A stretch of DNA of 64,000 nucleotides from Acidobacteriota bacterium (GCA_016715115.1 JADKBM010000001.1:310001-374000); one strand, 5' to 3'. Counted from the stretch's first letter, positions 1-9,958 are shown. The notes: generated by a model not told the origin, from the sequence alone. A program made the numbers and translations.

Positions 1-1204
1 CTTCCGGAATCGGTACGATACCGAACCCGGCTGGGACGGCGGCGCGCTCGAGATCAGCATCGCAGGCGGCGCGTTTCAGGACATTATCGCGGCCGGCGGA
101 GCCTTCGTTGCGAACGGCTATAACGGCACCCTTGGCGCGGGCACCAACAACCCGCTCGCCAACCGTGCGGCCTGGAACGGAAACTCGAACGGCTTCGTCA
201 CGTCCACCGTCAGGCTTCCGGCATCGGCCGCGGGCCAAAACGTACAGCTCAAGTGGCGGTTCGGCGCTGACGACAACACCGTCGGTCAGGGTCCGAATCC
301 GGGTTGGTACGTCGACAACGTCGCGGTCGTCAGCAACTACGCCTGCTCGTTCACACCGAACGCGGTAAAATCCCGCGGCGACTTCGACGGCGACGGCAAG
401 ACGGATGTTGCGGTCTTCCGCGCTTCGGAGTCGAACTGGTACCTGAACCGCTCGACCGCCGGCTTTGCGGTCGTCAACTTCGGCCTCGCGACCGACACCT
501 TGACGCCGGCTGACTGGGACGGCGACGGTAAAGCCGATCCGTCAGTCTTCCGCCCGGTGGCGACTTCGGGGTCTCCTGATTTCTGGATCCTGCAGTCCGG
601 CAACAACACCATCGCAACCCGTGAATGGGGAACGACGGGCGACACGCCGCAGGTGGGCGACTACGACGGCGACGGCAATGCCGACGCGGCGGTCTTCCGT
701 TCAGCGACGAACACCTGGTTCATCCTGAAGAGCGGCGGCGGCACGACGATCACCGGTTTCGGTGCGGCCGGCGACGTGCCGGTTCGCGCCGATTACGACG
801 GCGACGGCAAGACCGACATCGCGATCTTCCGTCCGTCGTCGAACCAGTGGTGGATATCGAACAGCACCGGCCCGGTTACGGCGCAGACATTCGGCGCGGC
901 CGGCGACAAACTCGTTCCGGCCGACTACGACGGCGACAACAAGGACGATATCGCGATCTGGCGACCTTCGACCGCACAATGGTGGATCATCGCAAGTTCG
1001 ACCTCCACCGCGTCGGCGACGACGTTCGGCATCCCGACCGACACGCCGGTGCCGGGAGATTATGACGGCGACGGCAAGGACGATCTGGCGATTTATCGTT
1101 CGGGCTCGGGACAGTGGTGGCTCAACCGCTCGACCGCCGGCGTCACCGCGATCACCTTCGGAATCGGGACCGACACACCGATTCCGACGCTCTACATTCC
1201 GTAG
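1..1204 (+). CDS. Secreted protein, C-terminal part: jelly-roll domain plus FG-GAP/VCBS repeats (5' truncated)
   Basis: The reading frame is open from base 2 to the TAG at 1202-1204, so the gene starts upstream of the window. The first ~110 visible residues form a beta-rich domain ending in 'GWYVDNVAVVSNYAC'. Five to six FG-GAP/VCBS-type repeats follow, of the form DYDGDGK-D-A-FRPS...W...S, predicted to fold as a calcium-binding beta-propeller outside the cell. The same two modules, with near-identical wording, form the C-terminus of the M36 protease at 1624-5682. This is therefore probably a tandem paralogue whose catalytic part lies outside the window. That last point is inference; no catalytic motif is visible here. 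A rho-independent terminator follows. Confidence 0.85.
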   Translation, partial: FRNRYDTEPGWDGGALEISIAGGAFQDIIAAGGAFVANGYNGTLGAGTNNPLANRAAWNGNSNGFVTSTVRLPASAAGQNVQLKWRFGADDNTVGQGPNPGWYVDNVAVVSNYACSFTPNAVKSRGDFDGDGKTDVAVFRASESNWYLNRSTAGFAVVNFGLATDTLTPADWDGDGKADPSVFRPVATSGSPDFWILQSGNNTIATREWGTTGDTPQVGDYDGDGNADAAVFRSATNTWFILKSGGGTTITGFGAAGDVPVRADYDGDGKTDIAIFRPSSNQWWISNSTGPVTAQTFGAAGDKLVPADYDGDNKDDIAIWRPSTAQWWIIASSTSTASATTFGIPTDTPVPGDYDGDGKDDLAIYRSGSGQWWLNRSTAGVTAITFGIGTDTPIPTLYIP

Positions 1205-1225
1205 TCTGCAGGAATGAACTCAAGC

Positions 1226-1267
1226 AAAAGCGGTTTGAACGGATTCATTTCGTCAAGCCGCTTTTTT
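1226..1267 (+). terminator. Rho-independent terminator after the first FG-GAP gene
   Basis: An AAAAGCGG-TTTGA arm (1226-1238) pairs with TCAAGCCGCTTTT (1253-1265) over 13 positions with one G-U wobble. The T-run continues to 1267. It lies 22 bases after the stop codon. Confidence 0.8.
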
Positions 1268-1623
1268 CTTGGATAATTCGTGGAAATATGCGATCCGCCC
1301 GAATCTACATCGGAATTGATTGACGCGTAAGTATTTTCTGTCATATGATAGTCGGCATTCGAAATGAGTTATTGGCGGCGATTTACTATTCCTTTTAATA
1401 CAATTCCGGGCTGACGTTTCCCTTTTTTGTCGGTTCGAACCGCCGAAAATTGACGTATTTTGTGCAAAATCAGACATTTAAAGCGTCTGAACGGTGATTA
1501 CGAATTCATTTATCTTGTTTAACTTCAGTTCATTTTGTCCTTATTTTTAAGGTTATCCGATTAGAACAACTTCCGAAGGGTTGTTAGAGTTTCCGTTTTT
1601 TTAGCTTTGAGGAGGGCTTACAA
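1268..1623 (+). promoter_or_regulatory. AT-rich leader upstream of the M36 protease
   Basis: This gap of about 355 bases is much richer in A+T than the genes around it and holds no convincing coding frame. It must contain the promoter of the protease gene, but I cannot place the -35/-10 boxes with confidence. A clear ribosome binding site, GAGGAGG, lies at about 1609-1616, just before the ATG at 1624. Confidence 0.5.
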
Positions 1624-4600
1624 ATGCAGAAAAGTTCTACAGCAAAAGCACGCAATCCGCTTTTGCTTTGTGTATTTATCTTGGGATTGATGACGGCGCT
1701 GGTAATTTTGCCGATTCAGTTCCGCACCGAGGCCGGCGGGCAAAAGGGTCTGTTGAACAGAACCGAAAGCCACGTCCCGGGACTCGAAAACTATGACATC
1801 CGCACTGCAAAGGCGGTGGATGCCAGCGATGCGTTGATGAAATACCGTCAATCATCGGGCAAGGATGCGGCGATGACGGCCGACATCACGGAAGGTTTCG
1901 TGCGCGGCGAAGAGGCTCTGCGAACGAAAGTGCCGACCTTGAAGGTTGAGTACAATCCCGAACTCCGAAATCCGGAAGTCATCACGCCCGATGTCTGGAA
2001 ATCCGACATCGAACGCCTGAGCGGACCTTCGTCATTGAAGCGGTCGGAAATCCTCCGCAACTTCGTGAAGGAGAACAGCAGCCTGATCGGCGTCGACGAA
2101 CAGGAGGCGGCTTCGCTGAAAGTCACTGCCGACTACACGAATCCGGATGGCAACATTTCGTATGCCCATCTCGAACAGAGAATCAACAACATTCCCGTTT
2201 TCCGCAGCGAGATCAAAGCCGGCTTCACCCGTTCGGGCGAAATGATCCGCGTGATCAACAATCTCGCTCCGGGACTCGATAACGATTCGCTTTCGTCGGA
2301 TTTCCGCAATCCGCTCGACGCGGTCAAATCCGCGTTTCGGCACATCAATGCCGAGCCGACCAAACTCGATGTCGAGGTCAATTCGGCGGCTTCGTCGGAT
2401 CTGAAAACTGTCTTCGGCAACGGAGACTGGGCGACGACCGCGGAAAAAATGTACTTCCCGACCGAACCCGGCGTGGCAATCCCGTCGTGGCGCATCTTGA
2501 TCTGGCAGCCGGTCAACGCTTTTTACGTTATCGTCGACACCGAAGGTACGATGCTTTGGCGCAAGAACATCACGGAAGATCAAACCCAAGCGGCAACCTA
2601 TCAGATCTACAACAACACGAACGCGTTTATGAAGGCGGCGGATTCGCCGGCACCGCTGTCGCCGGGTCCGATAGATCCGACGCTTGGAACGCAAGGCGCG
2701 CTTTTGACCCGTTCGAACGTCACGTTGATCGGTAACGAAGCTCCGAACACGTTCAACAACAACGGATGGATCACCGATGCGGCCAACGTCACGGACGGCA
2801 ACGCGCTCGAAGCGGGTATCGACCGCGATGGCACAAACGGCGTCGACGCTCCGCAGACCGGATCGCCGACCCGCATTTTCGATTCGACCTGGAACCCGGC
2901 ACCGGGAAGCCCCGCTCCGGGAGACGACCCGCTGACGGCGCAAGCCCAGCGCGGTGCGGTCATCCAGATGTTCTACGTGATGAACCGTTATCACGATTCA
3001 ATGTATGAACGCGGATTCACCGAAGCGGCGTTCAACTTCCAAACGGACAACTTTGCCCGTGGCGGCGCCGGTGCCGACCGAATTTCGGCTGAAGGCCAGG
3101 ATTCTTCGGGCACGAACAACGCCAACTTCTCGACGCCGGCAGACGGCGGACGCGGACGTATGCAGATGTTCGTCTGGACCGGGCCGACTCCGGACTATGA
3201 TGGAACGGCCGATGCCGAAGTCATCATCCACGAAGCGACGCACGGCACATCGAACCGTCTCCACGGAAACGCTTCGGGTCTCTCGACGAATATGGCCCGC
3301 GGTATGGGTGAAGGCTGGTCGGATTTCTATTCGTACACGCTTTTGGCCGAACCGACGGATCCGATCAACGGCATCTACACGACGGGCGGCTACGCGACAT
3401 ATTTGATCTCGGCCGGATTTACCGGCAACTACTACTACGGCATCCGCCGTTTCCCGCGCGCTCCGATCACATTCCTCGGCGCGAACGGAAAACCGCATAA
3501 CCCGTTCACGTTCCGGTACGTCAATGCCGACTGCAACACGCTGATCGGAACGACGACGTCGAATCCGCCGCCGAACAGCGCGTTCCCGCGCGGCCCGATC
3601 GGCGTCACGACCTGCGACCAGGTTCACAATATCGGCGAGATCTGGAGCTCGATGCTTTGGGAAGTCCGCAACCGTTTGGTCACGCGTCTCGGCTTTACGG
3701 CCGGCACGACCCGCGCCCTGCAGGTTGTCACGGACGGCATGAAGCTTGCTCCGATCGGCCCGACGATCCTTCAGGAACGCGACGCCATTATCGCAGCGGC
3801 GGCCGCTCTGCCGCTCGCCCCTGAGGCGGCTGCGGACGTTGTCGACGTCCGTGAAGGTTTCCGTGTTCGCGGCGCAGGTTTCAGCGCGGCTGTCACGAAT
3901 GCCGGAACCGGCGCGAACAACACGGTTGTCGTCGAAGCGTTCGATCTTCCGAACGTCGTGATGACCAATCCGTTCTCGGTCAACGATTCGACCGGCAACA
4001 ACAACGGCGTTCCGGAACCGGGTGAAAACGTTCTTTTGAGCGTTGCGATCACCAACACCACCGGCGCGACCGTCAACGCCGTCACGGCAAACGTCAACGG
4101 CGGTCCGAATGTCGCTTATGGCAACATGGCGAACGGCGCGACCGTATCGATGAACATCCCGTTTGCCATCCCGGGCGCAGCCCCTTGCGGAAGCACCCAG
4201 ATGGTGACCATCAACATCGGCAGCGCGATCGGCGCGCAGTCGCCGCAGATGCGTAGTTTCGTTCTCGGTTCACCGGCCGGCATTACGCAGAACTTCGACG
4301 GCGTTACGCCTCCGGCACTTCCTGCCGGCTGGACGACGACGCAGGATTCCGGCACCGGAATTACTTGGGCGACGACCGCTACGGGACCGAATTCGGCTCC
4401 GAACTCGGCCTTCGCGAACGATCCGGCAACGGTCAATATGTCGTCGCTGGTCAGCCCCGCGGTTCCGATCACTTCGACGGCCGCACAGCTGAGCTTCAAG
4501 AACAAGTACGTGACGGAATCGACCTTTGACGGTATGGTCCTTGAGATCGCCAACCCGTCGGTCAACGCGGGCGCGTTCCAGGACATCGTCACCGCCGGCG

Positions 4601-5682
4601 GCACCTTCGTCAGCGGCGGCTACAACGCGACGATCTCGACGTCGTTCACCAGTCCGATCGGCGGCCGTATGGCTTGGTCCGGAACATCCGCCGGCGGTTA
4701 TATCGACACGGTCGTCACTCTCCCGGCGAATGCGAACGGAAATTCCGTTCAGTTCAGATGGAGAATGGCGAGCGACAGCTCGGTCGCTTCGACCGGCGTC
4801 AACGTCGATGACGTTGCGATCGTCAGCAGCTACACCTGCGCGCCGGCCATTTCGGTCAAATCGCGTGCTGACTTCGATGGCGACGGCAAGACCGATCTCT
4901 CGATCTTCCGTCCGAGCGAAGGCAACTGGTATCTGAACCGTTCGACGGCTGGATTCCAGGTTCTTAATTGGGGACTGGCAGCCGACGTTCTGACACCGGG
5001 CGACTATGACGGTGACAGCAAGACCGACACCGCAGTCTTCCGTGCAACGGCCGATCCGGCACAGCCCGACTTCTACATCCTCAACAGCAACGGCTTTACC
5101 TTGACCGGCGCTTCTTGGGGGCTTGCGGGCGATGTTCCGGTAGTTACGGACTACGATGGTGACGGCAAAGCCGACATCGCGGTGTTCCGTCCTTCCAACA
5201 ACACTTGGTATGTCATCAAGAGCGCCGGCGGGACCACGGTCACGACGTTCGGTCAAGCGGGCGACGTACCGGTGGCCGGCGACTTCGACGGCGACGGCAA
5301 GGGCGACCTAACGGTCTACCGTGCCGGTTCGTGGCTGCGACAGCTTTCGGGCGGCGGTTCATCGAATGTCTCTCTCGGCTCGGCAGGCGACATTCTTGTC
5401 CCGGCTGACTACGACGGCGACAACAAGGACGATGTTGCGGTCTTCCGTCCGAGCACGGGTCAGTGGTTCGTTACGAAGAGCAGTGACTCGATGACGGTCA
5501 TCACCGTTTGGGGCGCTTCAGGCGATGTTCCGGTACCGGGAGATTATGACGGTGACGGTAAGGACGACTACGCCATTTATCGCAATGGTCAGTGGTGGCT
5601 CAACCGTTCGACCTCGGGCATTGCGGTTGCGAACTTCGGTATCGCGACTGACAAAGCGATTCCGAGATCGTACGTTCCGTAA
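1624..5682 (+). CDS. Secreted M36 (fungalysin-type) zinc metalloprotease with FG-GAP C-terminus
   Basis: This 1352-aa protein starts at the ATG behind a strong GAGGAGG site. A hydrophobic signal segment covers residues ~15-33. An FTP/PepSY-like propeptide region follows to about residue 330, then the catalytic domain. HEATH at 536-540 supplies two zinc ligands and the catalytic Glu. GEGWSDF, with Glu563, supplies the third ligand. The Asn-rich region after ~760 and the jelly-roll domain (~900-1070) resemble bacterial extracellular protease accessory domains. From ~1080 to the end there are FG-GAP/VCBS repeats with DxDGDGK calcium loops. It probably degrades extracellular protein. The same C-terminal modules occur in the gene just upstream, which suggests duplication. 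Confidence 0.93.
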   Translation: MQKSSTAKARNPLLLCVFILGLMTALVILPIQFRTEAGGQKGLLNRTESHVPGLENYDIRTAKAVDASDALMKYRQSSGKDAAMTADITEGFVRGEEALRTKVPTLKVEYNPELRNPEVITPDVWKSDIERLSGPSSLKRSEILRNFVKENSSLIGVDEQEAASLKVTADYTNPDGNISYAHLEQRINNIPVFRSEIKAGFTRSGEMIRVINNLAPGLDNDSLSSDFRNPLDAVKSAFRHINAEPTKLDVEVNSAASSDLKTVFGNGDWATTAEKMYFPTEPGVAIPSWRILIWQPVNAFYVIVDTEGTMLWRKNITEDQTQAATYQIYNNTNAFMKAADSPAPLSPGPIDPTLGTQGALLTRSNVTLIGNEAPNTFNNNGWITDAANVTDGNALEAGIDRDGTNGVDAPQTGSPTRIFDSTWNPAPGSPAPGDDPLTAQAQRGAVIQMFYVMNRYHDSMYERGFTEAAFNFQTDNFARGGAGADRISAEGQDSSGTNNANFSTPADGGRGRMQMFVWTGPTPDYDGTADAEVIIHEATHGTSNRLHGNASGLSTNMARGMGEGWSDFYSYTLLAEPTDPINGIYTTGGYATYLISAGFTGNYYYGIRRFPRAPITFLGANGKPHNPFTFRYVNADCNTLIGTTTSNPPPNSAFPRGPIGVTTCDQVHNIGEIWSSMLWEVRNRLVTRLGFTAGTTRALQVVTDGMKLAPIGPTILQERDAIIAAAAALPLAPEAAADVVDVREGFRVRGAGFSAAVTNAGTGANNTVVVEAFDLPNVVMTNPFSVNDSTGNNNGVPEPGENVLLSVAITNTTGATVNAVTANVNGGPNVAYGNMANGATVSMNIPFAIPGAAPCGSTQMVTINIGSAIGAQSPQMRSFVLGSPAGITQNFDGVTPPALPAGWTTTQDSGTGITWATTATGPNSAPNSAFANDPATVNMSSLVSPAVPITSTAAQLSFKNKYVTESTFDGMVLEIANPSVNAGAFQDIVTAGGTFVSGGYNATISTSFTSPIGGRMAWSGTSAGGYIDTVVTLPANANGNSVQFRWRMASDSSVASTGVNVDDVAIVSSYTCAPAISVKSRADFDGDGKTDLSIFRPSEGNWYLNRSTAGFQVLNWGLAADVLTPGDYDGDSKTDTAVFRATADPAQPDFYILNSNGFTLTGASWGLAGDVPVVTDYDGDGKADIAVFRPSNNTWYVIKSAGGTTVTTFGQAGDVPVAGDFDGDGKGDLTVYRAGSWLRQLSGGGSSNVSLGSAGDILVPADYDGDNKDDVAVFRPSTGQWFVTKSSDSMTVITVWGASGDVPVPGDYDGDGKDDYAIYRNGQWWLNRSTSGIAVANFGIATDKAIPRSYVP

Positions 5683-5707
5683 CCGGTCAAATTGACCAAT
5701 AGGACTT

Positions 5708-5745
5708 CGGCCGGCGGCTTAAATACCGCCGGCCGATTTTATTTT
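5708..5745 (+). terminator. Rho-independent terminator after the M36 protease
   Basis: A perfect 10-bp G+C stem (5708-5717 with 5726-5735) has an 8-base loop and is followed by ATTTTATTTTG. It lies 25 bases after the stop. Confidence 0.88.
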
Positions 5746-5840
5746 GTTGAAAATATGCCGGAATCTTCGCCGCGAATGTTGCCTTTAGTCCTTTATCTCC
5801 TTAAACTTCTGTGAAGCGGTGAGCAATCCGCCAGACTCCG

Positions 5841-7958
5841 ATGGATCTTAGCACTACCTTACAATCAGCTCGGTCGATTTCGAACTCCGGTCGCCGGGAT
5901 TCCGAGGGCCTTTTGTTCAATCGCGAATTGAGTTGGCTTGAGTTCAACCGTCGGGTTCTGAACGAAGCACTCGATCAGTCGAACCCGTTGCTCGAAAGAC
6001 TCAAGTTCCTGTCGATATTCTCGACCAACCTCGACGAGTTTTTTATGATTCGCGTCTCGGGCCTCAAGGAACAGATCGCGGAGAACGTTGTCAGATTGTC
6101 GCCCGACGGATTGACCGCCGGCGAGCAGCTGAAAGCGATCCGCGAACGCCTGCGCCCGATGCTTTCCGAGCAGATGAGATGCCTGAACGAGGAGATCTTG
6201 CCGGCGCTTGCGGCCGAAGGCATCAAACTCTGCTCGTTTCGAGGTTTGTCCCGCGAGATCAAATCACGTCTCAATGAATATTTCAAAACCCACGTTTTCC
6301 CGGTTTTGACGCCACAGGCGGTCGATGTCAGTCATCCTTTCCCGTTTATCTCGAACCTCAGTTTGAATCTCGGCCTGATGGTCGAACCGCCGCGTATCCC
6401 GGTCAAGTATCCGGCGCGCCATATTTTCACTGGTCGCCGATTTGTCCGCGTCAAATTGCCTCCGAACGTTCCGCGGATCGTCCCGATCGACGACTCCGGT
6501 TCCCGGTTTGCGCTCCTCGGAGAGATGATCGGCGCCAACGTCCGGCACCTGTTCCCGAATATGAAGCCGCATTCCGCGCATCTGTTCCGGATCACGCGCG
6601 ACGCCGACATCGAGATCCGCGAAGACGAGGCCGGCGACATTTTGCGCACGATGGAGCGCGAACTCCACCATCAGCGGCGCTTCAGTTTTCCGGTGCGGAT
6701 GGAGGTTGCGGACGGAATGCCCGATGAAATGGTCAATTTTCTGGCGGGATCGATCGGCCTCACCGAACACGATGTTTTTCGCGTCAGCGGCCCGATCAAT
6801 ATCCCCGATCTGATGCGGATCTACTCGCTCGACCGTCCGGATCTGAAGGATGTCCCGATCACGTATTCGATTCCCGCGCCGCTCCAGTCGGGCGACAACG
6901 TTTTTGACGTGATCAGTAAGCAGGACATTTTGCTCCACCACCCATACACCGCCTACAGCACGGTCACAGACTTCATCGACGCCGCCGCGGAGGATGAACA
7001 GGTCCAGGCGATCAAGATCTGTCTTTACCGGACGGGCAAGAACTCCCCGGTCATCAAATCGCTGATGAAAGCGAGCCAGAACGGCAAACAGGTTGCGGCC
7101 CTCGTCGAACTGAAGGCGCGTTTCGACGAGGAGAACAACATCGAATGGGCACGTTTGTTGGAGAACGAGGGGGTCCACGTGATCTACGGAATGCGGGGCC
7201 TTAAGACGCATTCGAAGGTGACGCTCGTGATCCGCAATGAAGACGACGAACTGCGGCGTTATGTGCATATCGCGACGGGCAACTACAATCCATTTACATC
7301 GCGCATCTACACAGACATCGGGCTCCTCACGTGCGATCCGGAAATCGGCGCGGACGCAACCGACCTTTTTAACTTCCTGACGGGCTATTCCTATCAAACC
7401 GAGTTCCGGCAACTGCTCATCGCCCCGATCAATCTCCGCGACCGGCTGATCGACCTGATCCGCCGCGAAACGCAGAACAAAATCGACGGAAAACCGGCGC
7501 GGATAATCGCCAAAGCGAACAGTTTGACTGACGACCGGATCATTTCGGAACTCTATCGAGCATCTCAGGCCGGCGTCGAGATCGATCTCATCATCCGCGG
7601 CATATGCGTCTTGCGACCGGGAGTTCCCGGGCTTTCCGACAATATCCGGGTTACATCGATCGTCGGTCGTTTTCTCGAACACAGCCGGATCTTCTATTTT
7701 CAAAACGCGGGTGACGAACGGGTCTTCATCGGCAGTGCCGACTGGATGCATCGAAATCTGGACCGGCGCGTCGAGGCGGTCGTGCCGATCCTCGATCGGG
7801 CGTTGCGGCGCCACATAATTGATGAGATTCTCCCGGTTTATCTGGCCGACAACACTAACGCATCGCGGTTGCTTTCAAACGGCGAATACGCGAAGGTCCG
7901 CGGCGATGACAATCCGCTGTTTGATTCCCAACTCCGCTTTGTCTCGGACGAAGTTTAG
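5841..7958 (+). CDS. ppk1: Polyphosphate kinase 1
   Basis: PPK1 reversibly transfers the gamma-phosphate of ATP to polyphosphate at the inner membrane face. The 705-aa length is normal for the family. The N-terminal domain has 'NRELSWLEFNRRVL' and 'NLDEFFMIRVSG', and the core carries the two phospholipase-D-like halves. The autophosphorylated histidine is in 'YVHIATGNYN' (His476). The second conserved histidine is in 'LEHSRIFYF' (His614). The gene stands alone between a terminator and an FG-GAP gene. No ppx or pho gene is adjacent. The ATG at 5841 puts the conserved N-terminal motif at the expected distance. Confidence 0.97.
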   Translation: MDLSTTLQSARSISNSGRRDSEGLLFNRELSWLEFNRRVLNEALDQSNPLLERLKFLSIFSTNLDEFFMIRVSGLKEQIAENVVRLSPDGLTAGEQLKAIRERLRPMLSEQMRCLNEEILPALAAEGIKLCSFRGLSREIKSRLNEYFKTHVFPVLTPQAVDVSHPFPFISNLSLNLGLMVEPPRIPVKYPARHIFTGRRFVRVKLPPNVPRIVPIDDSGSRFALLGEMIGANVRHLFPNMKPHSAHLFRITRDADIEIREDEAGDILRTMERELHHQRRFSFPVRMEVADGMPDEMVNFLAGSIGLTEHDVFRVSGPINIPDLMRIYSLDRPDLKDVPITYSIPAPLQSGDNVFDVISKQDILLHHPYTAYSTVTDFIDAAAEDEQVQAIKICLYRTGKNSPVIKSLMKASQNGKQVAALVELKARFDEENNIEWARLLENEGVHVIYGMRGLKTHSKVTLVIRNEDDELRRYVHIATGNYNPFTSRIYTDIGLLTCDPEIGADATDLFNFLTGYSYQTEFRQLLIAPINLRDRLIDLIRRETQNKIDGKPARIIAKANSLTDDRIISELYRASQAGVEIDLIIRGICVLRPGVPGLSDNIRVTSIVGRFLEHSRIFYFQNAGDERVFIGSADWMHRNLDRRVEAVVPILDRALRRHIIDEILPVYLADNTNASRLLSNGEYAKVRGDDNPLFDSQLRFVSDEV

Positions 7959-7976
7959 TTTCTGACGCCGGAACGG

Positions 7977-7982
7977 TATAAT
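7977..7982 (+). promoter_or_regulatory. Candidate -10 box for the CxxCH/FG-GAP gene
   Basis: A perfect TATAAT lies 63 bases before the ATG at 8046, in the 87-base gap after ppk1. No good -35 is seen at 17-18 bases upstream, so this is a tentative promoter. Confidence 0.4.
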
Positions 7983-8045
7983 TCATCAGACTTTCCGATG
8001 CTGCCGGGCGTCATATAGTAGTTCCTTCGTACGGAGTTAGATTCA

Positions 8046-9482
8046 ATGAAAAGATCGTATAGTAATGTCTTTGTCGCAAAGGTCGGCGTTGTTCTTGTTT
8101 GCGCGCTGGTTTCGCTGGTCGGATTTCAAGGCTATTTTGAACGTCGGATCGACGCATCCGCATCGGGGCCGACCGCCTCGAACACCGGCGCGCCCGGCGA
8201 GTCGAACTGTACGGCGTGTCATTCGGAGTTTACCGTGAACAGCGGGACCGGAAGCGTCACGATCGGCGCGATACCGGCGAATTATCTGCCGAATCAGCAG
8301 ATACCGGTCACGGTCACGACCGCCCAGGCCGACGCCGTCATTTACGGCTTTCAGATGACCGCCGTCGACAGTTTGGGGCGCGAGGTCGGAACGTTTACGC
8401 TGCCGACGCAGGTTCCGCCGCAAACCCAGTTTGCGACGGGGATCGTCGGCGGAAACCAGCGGCGCTATGTCCATCATACGGTCGACGGCGTGATCCCGAC
8501 CCAATTCGGCTCGAAGACCTGGAATTTTACCTGGACGGCCCCGAACCGCCGCGCCGGGAAGGTGAGTTTCTATGTTGCCGGAAACGCCGCCAACAGCGAC
8601 TCGACGACTGGCGGCGACTATATCTATACGGCTCAGAAGGCGACGCTTTCGGGCTCCGCGATCTCGAATTTCGACGCCGACGGAACGAGCGACATTGCCG
8701 TCTGGCGCCCATCGACCGGAGTCTGGTACTCGCTCAACACAACCAACAACGGATTTCAGTCCTCGCAGTTCGGGTCGAATGGCGACCGCATCGCGCCGGG
8801 CGATTACGATGGCGACGGCAAGACCGATCAGGCAATTTTCCGGCCTTCGACCGGACAGTGGTTTATCCGCAAGAGTGACGGGTCCGGATTCATCATCACG
8901 CAATTTGGCTCAAACGGCGATATTCCGGTGGTCGGCGACTATGACGGCGACCTGAAGTCCGATCTCGCCGTCTGGCGGCCATCGACCGGCGTCTGGTACA
9001 TTTTCAGAAGTTCTGATTCAACGTACGATATCCGTCAATTCGGCATTTCGACCGACAAGATCGCGCAGGGCGATTACGACGCCGACGGCAAGACCGAACT
9101 CGCCGTCTGGCGACCGTCGACCGGAGTTTGGTACATCTGGCGGACGACAGATGGCGGATTCACGATCCAGCAGTTCGGGCTCAATGGCGACAAACCGGTT
9201 CAAGGCGATTACGACGGCGACGGACGCGCGGATCTGGCGATTTTTCGGCCGTCGAACAACACGTGGTATTTGCTCCGCAGTTCGCTCGGTTTCACGGCGA
9301 CGCAGTTCGGTTTCTCGACCGACATCCCGGCATCCGCCGATTATGACGGCGACGGCCTTACGGACGTTGCGGTCTACAGAAACGGAACGTGGTACGCGCA
9401 AAAGAGTTCAGGCGGCACGCTCATCGTCAATTTCGGAATTGCGGCCGATGTTCCGGTTGCCTCGGGTTATCTTTCGGAGTAG
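8046..9482 (+). CDS. Secreted protein with CxxCH-containing anchor-type domain and FG-GAP repeats
   Basis: This 478-aa protein has an N-terminal membrane/signal segment at ~10-28. The next ~170 residues match my memory of the 'choice-of-anchor V' or Reeler-like domain. It opens with 'GAPGESNCTACHSEF', a CxxCH motif that could bind c-type heme. After ~200 come about five FG-GAP/VCBS repeats (DYDGDGK-D-A-WRPS). The protein is expected to be exported and calcium-binding. Whether the single CxxCH carries heme cannot be decided from sequence, because this domain often keeps the motif without a proven cytochrome role. The gene is monocistronic, and its repeats are clearly related to those of the two upstream secreted proteins. 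Confidence 0.85.
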   Translation: MKRSYSNVFVAKVGVVLVCALVSLVGFQGYFERRIDASASGPTASNTGAPGESNCTACHSEFTVNSGTGSVTIGAIPANYLPNQQIPVTVTTAQADAVIYGFQMTAVDSLGREVGTFTLPTQVPPQTQFATGIVGGNQRRYVHHTVDGVIPTQFGSKTWNFTWTAPNRRAGKVSFYVAGNAANSDSTTGGDYIYTAQKATLSGSAISNFDADGTSDIAVWRPSTGVWYSLNTTNNGFQSSQFGSNGDRIAPGDYDGDGKTDQAIFRPSTGQWFIRKSDGSGFIITQFGSNGDIPVVGDYDGDLKSDLAVWRPSTGVWYIFRSSDSTYDIRQFGISTDKIAQGDYDADGKTELAVWRPSTGVWYIWRTTDGGFTIQQFGLNGDKPVQGDYDGDGRADLAIFRPSNNTWYLLRSSLGFTATQFGFSTDIPASADYDGDGLTDVAVYRNGTWYAQKSSGGTLIVNFGIAADVPVASGYLSE

Positions 9483-9528
9483 GGACGTCTCGAATGCGTT
9501 GGCAATCGGGCGTCGCAATGTTTCCACT

Positions 9529-9958
9529 AGCTTCAGAAGCTGTTTCAAAACTCCGTCGGGATGCGAGGGCTATGAGAAACAAGGAAATGTGATTCGAATT
9601 GGGGCCGTCTGGAAAGTCCAGGTTCCTGTGGGTCGCAAACGGGACAACAAAGCAGTGTGCGGCAAGGCGAAAGAAATGAGCGCCGCCCTTTGTTGAACAC
9701 CGCGACACTATGATGCTGCAAGGGTCCAACAATCAACGGCTTACCTTCGACACCTTCAGGGTCGGCGTCCCATCTGACTAAAAGCCTGGGGTCACGCTTC
9801 GCTCACCCCAGGCTTTTATCTGATTCGCTTTCAGCGGATTTATCCGCTTTTCAGACAACCTCAATTGATAGGCAAATCTTCGTGTATGTCGGTTGGATTT
9901 GTGGCTCGTACTGACTGCCTTCGTAGCCCGACGGAGTTTTCCCACGGCATCTGAAGCT
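9529..9958. repeat. MITE/REP-like element bounded by ~43-bp inverted repeats
   Basis: The arm at 9529-9571 and the reverse complement of 9917-9958 agree at about 34 of 43 positions. The agreement includes a 14-base identical block reading AAAACTCCGTCGGG. The ~345 bases between the arms carry a further perfect hairpin. No transposase is present. An element of this form would be moved in trans or be a decayed remnant. Confidence 0.5.
9780..9817. terminator. Perfect 12-bp hairpin, bidirectional terminator or REP hairpin
   Basis: AAAAGCCTGGGG (9780-9791) pairs perfectly with CCCCAGGCTTTT (9806-9817) around a 14-base loop. Both strands end the stem in a T-run. It could therefore end the - strand pilin block, the + strand gene, or both. 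It also lies inside the inverted-repeat element, so it may be part of that element. Confidence 0.65.

Noticed and set aside
2032..2994. 320-aa - strand frame inside the M36 protease gene
   Set aside because: The frame is Arg/Val-rich without motifs, and the protease frame is certain.
6264..7814. Long - strand open frame (516 aa) opposite ppk1
   Set aside because: It is the antisense shadow of a clear ppk1 frame. Its composition is Arg/Asp-rich with no conserved motif.
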